This document shows, one piece after another, positions 57,163-64,000 of a stretch of DNA of 64,000 nt. The position numbers and the translations under genes were made by a program. Numbering within the stretch: position 1 is the stretch's first letter; the number at the start of each line of letters is the position of its first letter. This DNA comes from Carya illinoinensis (taxonomy: Eukaryota; Streptophyta; Magnoliopsida; Fagales; Juglandaceae), in assembly GCF_018687715.1 (NCBI RefSeq), contig NC_056767.1, positions 1,240,001 through 1,304,000 on the forward strand, written 5' to 3'. The notes beneath the pieces were generated by a model. That model made no database searches, was not told the DNA's origin, and saw only the letters and a program-made list of their open reading frames with translations.

Positions 57163-59834
57163 CTATTGCTTAACTTTCAGAGAGCCTTCGATTCGTTGGA
57201 CGAGCTGATCTGCAGTTAAAGCACCCTCCTGTAAATAATTAAACCAACAACTCTTTGATCAAAATCAACATAATAAACAAATAGCCATGAGAGAGAGACA
57301 GACAGAGAGAGAGGGAGCAGTACTTGAGTTCTATGGTGCTATTTATTTTCTCTCAGTGATGTAAACTAATCATTGGTAAGTCCCAATAACTGCACTTTTT
57401 TTTTTTTTTTAAAGTAGTCCCAATAACTGCATATACACTCCAGAAAGGAACATAATCGTTGCCAAGCAACAGACTTTGATTTGTCCAGATCGGACCCTTA
57501 AAAGGAATTACAGAGTTTCCCTAAAACTCCTAAAAGTTAAAACCAAAAGCCAATTCAACCAAATGTAGATAAAATTGAAATATACAAAAATAAAAGGTGC
57601 CAGTCTACATATTTTGAGCCTGTATAAAGATTGGGAATGATAAGACAAATCAAGTAACTAAGAGTCAATACAATTTCAGGCAAGTGTGAGATTTTACGTG
57701 TCCTTGTAGAAGTTTAAGAAGAGACTTCGATGCACTTCCATAAATTTATGCACAAACATCCTAAAGATGTTAAAAAACCAAGTTCCACAGGAAAGGAAGC
57801 GAGATGAAAATTAAACTCACAAAGCGATCATAAGGTTCTCCATCCCTAAATAGGATGAAAGTAGGCAATGCTTCGATTCTGAATTTATCAGCAATGCTAG
57901 GGTACTTCTCAGTGTCTATCTTCACCACCTGGATCTTATCTTGCAGCAAAGTACCTACTTCATTGAGAACGGGACCCATAAATTGACAAGGACCACACCT
58001 GGAAACCATAACTCGGGTAACTCATTCTTCAATTTTAATCTTTTTTGCTATCATAAAAACAAGGCATTCATGACAAAGACCTTCACCAGCTGCCTATAGT
58101 GTGAAAAATATCATATGTTATTACGAATAAAGATTTAATCAAGATAGCCATCACAATTTTCCACATAAGTAATTTTTTTCAGATTATCATTTCAGGTGAT
58201 AAATTAGGCTGACAACATGGACAGAGACCATCTCAGTATGACCTTTCTTTGGAAAAATATAAAAACAGAAAAAAGGGGAAGTTAAACAAAAGCGGGGACT
58301 AAACGCACCAGGTTGCATAGAAGTCAACCAATACAGGTTTGTCAGAATTAGCCAGCAAATCATCAAAAGAGGAAAATGACTGCTTCTTGGCTTTTACCTG
58401 CATGAAATATTTGTGGGACATACATATCAACCGTTATTTCAGAAGAGAAATTCAAACTTAGAAGTCATAGCATACAAGTATTCAAAGAATGCAGTTTTTA
58501 GTTATTTATAGCTGCTATATAGTCAAATTTAATAACGGTTTTGTTGCATCCAGTTTTACTGATATTTATAAATTTCTCTAAATTGTATAAAGAAAAGGCT
58601 GAATTCTTATAACATAACTGAGAAGTACCAAACAGGCTTATGATAGCCTCATGAGCAAAAATGAGTTCAAGTTGGGTGATAAAGAATTGCATTAAATGCA
58701 CGAGTTTGAAATATATTGCGTTTAGAACAGACATTAAACACATTAAATACATTTTCAAGAATTGTACACTTGAAGAATGAGAAACATGAACAAAGAATAA
58801 TTCCATCTTCTTCATGTCATGACCGACAACATAATGGGTTGAAGAATTTCTAATCTTAAAAATCTTGACTTTTGACAGCTGATTACTGGTTAAATGATCC
58901 CAATGGCTATGTGATTTTGAGAAGTTAACTAAAGCTTCCTCTAACATAAAAAATTGAGAATTTATAAGCAACAAGTAGATTACAAGTGAAAGTTCAAGAT
59001 TATTGGGATGTACCGTTATAAGAACAGAAAATTAAAATAAGAAAAGAAAAGGAAGGAAGATGTAGTTTTCAGGTACCAAAATATAGCCATAAAAAATCGT
59101 CTTCACACGTTTAGTAAAAATCTCAAGAAATTACTTAAATCTGAAATGGTACTATGCGGTTAAGTCTGCTTTGCCATACGGTATCATGCCTAATCCAAGG
59201 CATCAAGATTGCATAGAGATTAGTTTATAATCAACTCAAATAAAAAATCATCATCCTCTTGGCTCTCATTTGTCTACGAGAAAGCAACTCGCTTATATGT
59301 CACGTTACTTTCTCTTTCTAATAGAATCGGAATTTGTTCTTCTCCTTATTGAAAGCAATAACTTGAACTAGTTCTATTATTACGCTTAATAAAGTTGAGA
59401 TCTTCGTTTCTTAAAACCCAGAAACAAATCCCAAATGACTTATCTGTAACCTCAGAGCTGCTAATCTGACATATCTTCGCAGTAACTATTAAGAATATTA
59501 AGATCTAGAATAATGTTAATAATAGTAAGGAGCCAATTCAACTAAATTCAAAGAAAAATATTACGACGAATGAAAAAGAAAAACCAGATTTTCCGTTATT
59601 CGTTTCAATTTTCTAGGCAAACAGAGCACCGTTCATGAAATTCGAAATTGTTACCAGAGGAAGAACTCGAGGCTGCGAAGGAAAGTACACCCCAGTGTTT
59701 CCAAATCTAAATTTACGAGTGCGTGGAGGAAATTGCAGAGAAGTCGCCGGAGACAACTTAGACGGTGCCGCTAAACGATTAGAGCTACCCCAATCCAAGG
59801 AAGCAATCGTCAAAACAGATACTGAAACCGCCAT
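57163..59834 (-). CDS. TRXy: Plastid thioredoxin y, four exons
   Basis: Exons: 59834-59655, 58397-58309, 57998-57821, 57228-57163 (GT-AG borders, phases agree), 170 residues. Thioredoxin y reduces disulphides of plastid antioxidant enzymes (peroxiredoxin Q, methionine sulfoxide reductases) using ferredoxin-thioredoxin reductase. Seen: a Ser/Arg-rich transit peptide (about residues 1-60, all of exon 1), then KKQSFSSFDDLLANSDKPVL, the active site WCGPC, whose Trp codon is split by intron 2, then KIDTEKYPSIADKFRIEALP with the cis-Pro and TFILFRDGEP, and EGALTADQLVQRIEGSLKVK at the end. The wording of the active-site helix (CGPCQFMGP) is that of y-type rather than m- or x-type thioredoxins. The start at 59834 gives the usual transit peptide; an upstream in-frame extension is unlikely. 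Confidence 0.93.
58398..59654. other. Intron 1 of thioredoxin y
   Basis: 1257-base intron without a recognisable element. The 158-codon minus-strand frame at 58498-58974 lies wholly inside it, shows no domain and is judged chance. Confidence 0.8.
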
Positions 59835-61149
59835 TTGAAGCAGAGTCCAGAAAAAAATCCCGCGGAAAACTTGATGAAGTTTGGATAATCGGCGGAAAGG
59901 AAGGGAAAATATCTGCTTGTTTGAAGGGAAAATTAAATCCGAGAAAGAAACAAATAGAAGGAGAAAGCGCGAGTGAAGCAACGAACATTTTGATGTAAGT
60001 TAGTAGCCGTTGGATGGCGTAGACTAACCAACAAAGTTATTAGATTGGACGGACAGAAAAAGCCCAGACTGATCTTTTTGGCTCGACTGTCGTTCCGCTT
60101 AACTTTCTGATAGGCGACGAGGAAAAGTTGTTGCTACGTGCCGTTGAAGAAGTTTAGATTTGGCGGCTGTGGCTCATACCTAGCGTCTTCTCCGATTGTT
60201 GGAATTTGAATTATAATTTTTTTTTAAAAAAAAAACAACTAACAAAGATTAAAAAAAATATGTATAAAAAATAATAGTGCTATACTTACATATAATTTTA
60301 AATACAATATTATACATATTAAATAGCAATCCTATTTGAATTGTTCTACATAAGTCACTTTTACATATTTCTTGCACGCTTTATTGATGTAATTGACAAA
60401 ACAGTTATTTTCTATTAAAAAAAATAATACATCCAATCACATTAGTGGAATGCATAAAGAGTACGCAAAAATGAATGCACGTAAATTTTTTATCCTATTT
60501 TATTATGTTTTCTTTTTTAATTTGAATTTTAAATTTTAAAATCTTTATCATTTTTAATAGCTGACACATCAACACCTATGGTTATTCAAGTAAAATTGTA
60601 TGTATAATAACATTTTGTATAAAAAATATTAGAGTTGTGACATGATTAATACTTAATATGTTTTGTTAAGTGTGGAAATACACCTTATAATTTTTGGGTA
60701 ATTTAAAAAATACGTAATGGTAATTTGGTGATTTTTTTTTTTTTTTTGTAATTTAAAAAAGTACATTATTAAAATATGTATAAAAATTCATGATAGGTGA
60801 CATATGATGATAGTTTTGAGGAAAATAATTTTTATCCCCAAGAATGGGATCATATTCTGAAGTTTCATAATGGACACAAAATAATTTGATACCAAAGCAT
60901 TTAAGACCCAGATGAAGGTTTGTAAGATAAATAATGATGCATTGTTTATGGTCTCCCGAGGAAGTGTTTCATTAACCATAATACATAGAAAAAAAAAGAT
61001 ACAGATGGGAGTGGTACATTGAATGTTCGATGTGTTACACATAAATCAGAGGTGGTAGCCGAGTGGGAAATCATACAAACAGGAGGAAAATTCAACATTA
61101 TGATAGAAGTTGAGAAATGCCGTATGGTATCGTGTCTGGAAAAAGATCA
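59835..61149. other. Intergenic DNA between thioredoxin y and PLM
   Basis: The 5' region of the thioredoxin gene (CT-rich leader at 59835-59990) and AT-rich DNA with a family-type short repeat near 60370-60490. No gene; the frame at 61019-61267 is antisense to the PLM last exon. Confidence 0.6.
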
Positions 61150-63019
61150 TCATCCATCGCTTGTCCATGTGAAGGCCAGAATTACAGCTGTTAGTGCAGA
61201 GAAAATGATTCCACAAGCAAACACCAAAGTGGCCCTGCTCAGGCTTTTGTTGTTCTGGTTCTCTTGACTGCCTAACTCAACCTCTTTGAGAAGCTCCCTC
61301 ACTTCGTCCATGTCTGAGTCCTTCGCAGCTTGGATAAGTCTACTTTGTATTTTCTCAAGCTTATTTAGCCTTCTGCCTCGGGACGCATCCTTGGCTGGCC
61401 AGATAAAACCTGTCATTTTCCAAAGAAGGATGCCTACATATATGGCCACGATACAGTCTACGCTGTAATGGTGACGCTCTCGAATCTCTCTTTGTGCACT
61501 GTGCAGCACAAGAATCCATATAAGAGCTGAGCTAAAACCTCCATAAGCTTCCTGCAACCATGTTTATTATATAAAGAGGCCAATAAGATTCAATAACTCC
61601 TTTTAACCTTGGTGGGAATGGTCACAAGATGAAAAGTTATTTCAAAACATACTATTAAATTATACCGTCCAAGCCATAGCTGTGAGTACAGCAACAAGCA
61701 TGTGACCGCTGTATAGGAGGTCATTGCAGCCGCCTCCAGCTTTCTTTAGCAGATTGTACCATGAAGATCCTTCTGAAGTGGTGGGTCGCAGGAAATCAAT
61801 CAGGAAGCTCATTGAACCCCAATCGGGCTGATAGTCACTGTATTGTTCAGTATCAGCTGGAATAGAAGGGAAAGGTTAACAAACAGTTTCCACTTCAGGA
61901 AAACATATCGATGGTAGGAATAAAGACATCACTGTAGAGGAAAATCTTTAATATCGTCGAAAAAGGAGTCTAAAATAAAATATATAAACACATTACACAA
62001 CAAAAAAGCCAGCTCGCAAAAATGCTTGAAGAACTTTCTACATCTCTAAATGTCAATAACGGAACATAATTATCCATAATGAAACAGTTGGAAGTCTCGA
62101 GCTACATGAAAAAACGCTCCATAGCTTGTGGCAAGCAAAGTAACTCAGACCTAATAGTTCATAGATAATTGGGATTTTGATTTTTATAATTACCTTTGCA
62201 AATTTATTTTGAGGGGTGAGGACGCCGAGCTATATGACAATGTCACATGAGGTGCCTCATATTTGCAGACATGGTCATATAGCAAGAATGGTAAAACATA
62301 AATATAAAAATCAAGGTAAATATATGATGGTCGTATCAATCTAAATGATATGACACCATGCAATCAAGTTTAGCAATATATTTAAAAAGTAGTCATGGAG
62401 AATGTGATTGATTCACAAAGTTCCTATGATTGCCCAGAAAACCAGATCATAACTAAAAAATAAGACCACTAAACAGTACAAGCCAAAGCCTATTTTACAA
62501 GGTCATGAAAATAACATCCCCTACATGCATAATCCATTAGATAAAATAACAGAAGCAAATGAGCTTAATATATGGAACACACCGTAAGCTATATCCAGTT
62601 GTATTAACTGACGAATAGAAGCAGCATCCGAAGCATAAGGGACATAATACTTCTGAGCCCAGTGATGAGGATATGCAGGAACTCTAAACCGAGCAGCAGC
62701 ACACCAAGGTCTGGCTGATGGAAGAATGGTGGACACAAAAGTTATAGCTCGTAGAAGACGGCCAATTCCCATGGTGAACATGTATCTTGCACCAAGCCCT
62801 AGGCCTGGAGCTTGAACAGATTCAAATAGTACAGAGAAAGCCAGCATCATAAACAGCATTAGGAAATGGTGCAGGCCAATAATACGAGCTCTTAGAATCT
62901 CAACAAAGGTTTGAGGAAGTTTCTCATTCAATGCTAGGAGTAACCACTGGCCAGTGTCAGGAAGAGGAGGTGTCTCACTGTCAACAATTAAGAAGCCAAT
63001 CAATAATCCCATTGTCAAA
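61150..63019 (-). CDS. PLM: Sphingomyelin-synthase-like membrane protein (PLM type), 5' end missing
   Basis: Three exons seen: 63019-62583, 61856-61666, 61551-61150, with GT-AG borders in phase, about 343 residues. Upstream exon(s) were not found and may lie beyond 64000. The family (PAP2-like C-terminal domain) makes sphingophospholipids; the Arabidopsis member PHLOEM UNLOADING MODULATOR affects plasmodesmal structure and phloem unloading. Seen: hydrophobic segments (GLHHFLMLFMMLAFSVLF, YMFTMGIGRLLRAITFVSTI), STILPSARPWC, the catalytic motifs GGGCNDLLYSGH and HHYSVDCIVAIYV (His, His, Asp triad as in sphingomyelin synthases), and a C-terminal hydrophobic anchor (ATLVFACGIIFSALTAVIL) after a charged stretch. 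The acceptor at 63020 is chosen because an in-frame TAA lies just upstream. Confidence 0.85.
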
Positions 63020-64000
63020 CTTTAAGCTAATTATCAAAGCAGAAATAGCTTGGAAAATGACAGGTATCCTTAGAATTCACTGACATAGGAGCCACGAGAT
63101 GGTTGACCTTAAAAATCCTAAAATATGCAACTGATGGATCTTACATTCAGAAAAAGAATAAACTACTAAATCACTATCAGAAAGATTAAACTAATAAACT
63201 ACTAAAGTTTATTCAGGTTTCCTCTATGATTATTCAGGAACATTCGTATAGAACCACCAAGTCACCTGTGCCTAGTGTGCTACCACATTAATGTTCTTGC
63301 TATCAAGTCTACAGAAGGTTTTGTCAGTCAACAGCACGTACACATCAGGCAGCATATGTATCTATCAAGGCGTATCCATATCAATTCAACACATCATGAA
63401 AGTAGTCTCATTTTGTTATTTTGAGGCTCATGTACTTCAAGCTGAGTGAATGAAAATTTCAGAACATACATTGACATCAGAATGTATGAATGCCTCAGCC
63501 ATAAGATAACAAATTTTAAGATTTGCAAGCATTATGTCAAATTCATCAATAGTAATTAAGAACTTTAGTTTAGGAGGATACATAGCCTTTGCATTACCTA
63601 CACATGTTTGCTACTCTATTATTGAAATGCAACAGTAAGCATGTGAAGTTTCACCGAAATTACATGCCATTATGAAGCTTTCAATTCTTTGGCACTAATG
63701 CAACATGACCATCTCTTCTCCAAGGATTAGTCATAGATTTGAGATAGGCATTGTGTCAAGTTTGAGATCTCAATGAACATCTTTAGAGGCTGATAAAAGA
63801 ACAGAGAAATAAGGTTTCATCTATCCCACAAAATTTTAATATCATAATATTACCCCAAAAGGAGAAAAAGGCCCTCAACACATGCAAAATACTACATCTT
63901 GTATAACATGTTAGACAAAATAATGTGTATTTATAGCTGGCAAAGAATTTCTTTTATCTCCTTTTATGGGCGTTTGACCCCAGAAAGGATGGGAAGGCAG
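63020..64000. other. Probable intron or upstream region of PLM
   Basis: No open frame of 60 codons and no recognised exon. The PLM family protein is longer at its N-terminus than what is seen, so one or more 5' exons probably lie further right. Confidence 0.5.

Noticed and set aside
58498..58974. 158-codon minus-strand frame
   Set aside because: Lies entirely inside intron 1 of the thioredoxin gene, with no recognisable domain.
1..64000. CRISPR arrays, rRNA or tRNA genes, bacterial or viral gene clusters
   Set aside because: No regularly spaced direct repeats, no tRNA or rRNA signatures were noticed by eye, and all recognised genes are plant nuclear types. A tRNA scan would settle the tRNA point.

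Overview
This 64 kb window comes from the nuclear genome of a woody-type eudicot. The genes are sparse, some split by GT-AG introns, in very AT-rich DNA filled with small transposons, solo LTRs, Copia relics and microsatellites. The exact species cannot be read from the sequence; a Fagales/Juglandaceae tree is only a guess from the style of the repeats.

Layout. 1-6.6 kb: no recognisable gene, but a segment (1-1290) repeated at 20.5-22.0 kb and transcript-like stretches with splice signals on both strands. 7.5-38.8 kb: a UDP-glycosyltransferase array of UGT90A type, with four intact intronless genes (7496-8944 minus, 24151-25608 plus, 32360-33814 minus, 37318-38769 minus) and one broken copy (15.16-15.64 kb). 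The copies share upstream spacers and 3' flanks, so the array grew by duplicating a UGT-plus-spacer unit. One unit was inverted (UGT3), and the unit at the left still carries a remnant of an egg-cell-secreted EC1 gene (12.4-13.0 kb) whose intact partner lies next to the rightmost unit (42338-42799). Two degenerate Copia elements, a 966-bp Helitron, several MITEs and solo LTRs have inserted into the array. The paralogous spacers act as empty-site controls that fix some of the insertion boundaries.

42.3-47.8 kb: the EC1 gene, a relict ASR exon and an intact two-exon ASR (abscisic acid, stress, ripening) gene. 48-53.5 kb: gene-free DNA with a solo LTR (perfect 5-bp target duplication) and tandem MITEs. 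53.5-64 kb: a conserved block on the minus strand: a five-exon SET-domain protein of SDG41 type, a four-exon plastid thioredoxin y, and the 3' three exons of a sphingomyelin-synthase-like membrane protein (PHLOEM UNLOADING MODULATOR type). As I recall, the Arabidopsis counterparts of these three also sit close together on chromosome 1, which suggests an old syntenic block beside a young, expanding UGT array.

The most interesting signals are: (1) the UGT/EC1 compound duplication unit; (2) a roughly 200-bp promoter-proximal segment that lies in opposite orientations among the UGT paralogs; (3) a two-residue expansion of the UGT sugar-donor (PSPG) box shared by all copies; (4) the Helitron and the Mutator-like MITE, both dated relative to the duplications by empty sites. 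I see no CRISPR array, rRNA or tRNA gene, and no wholly new gene system.
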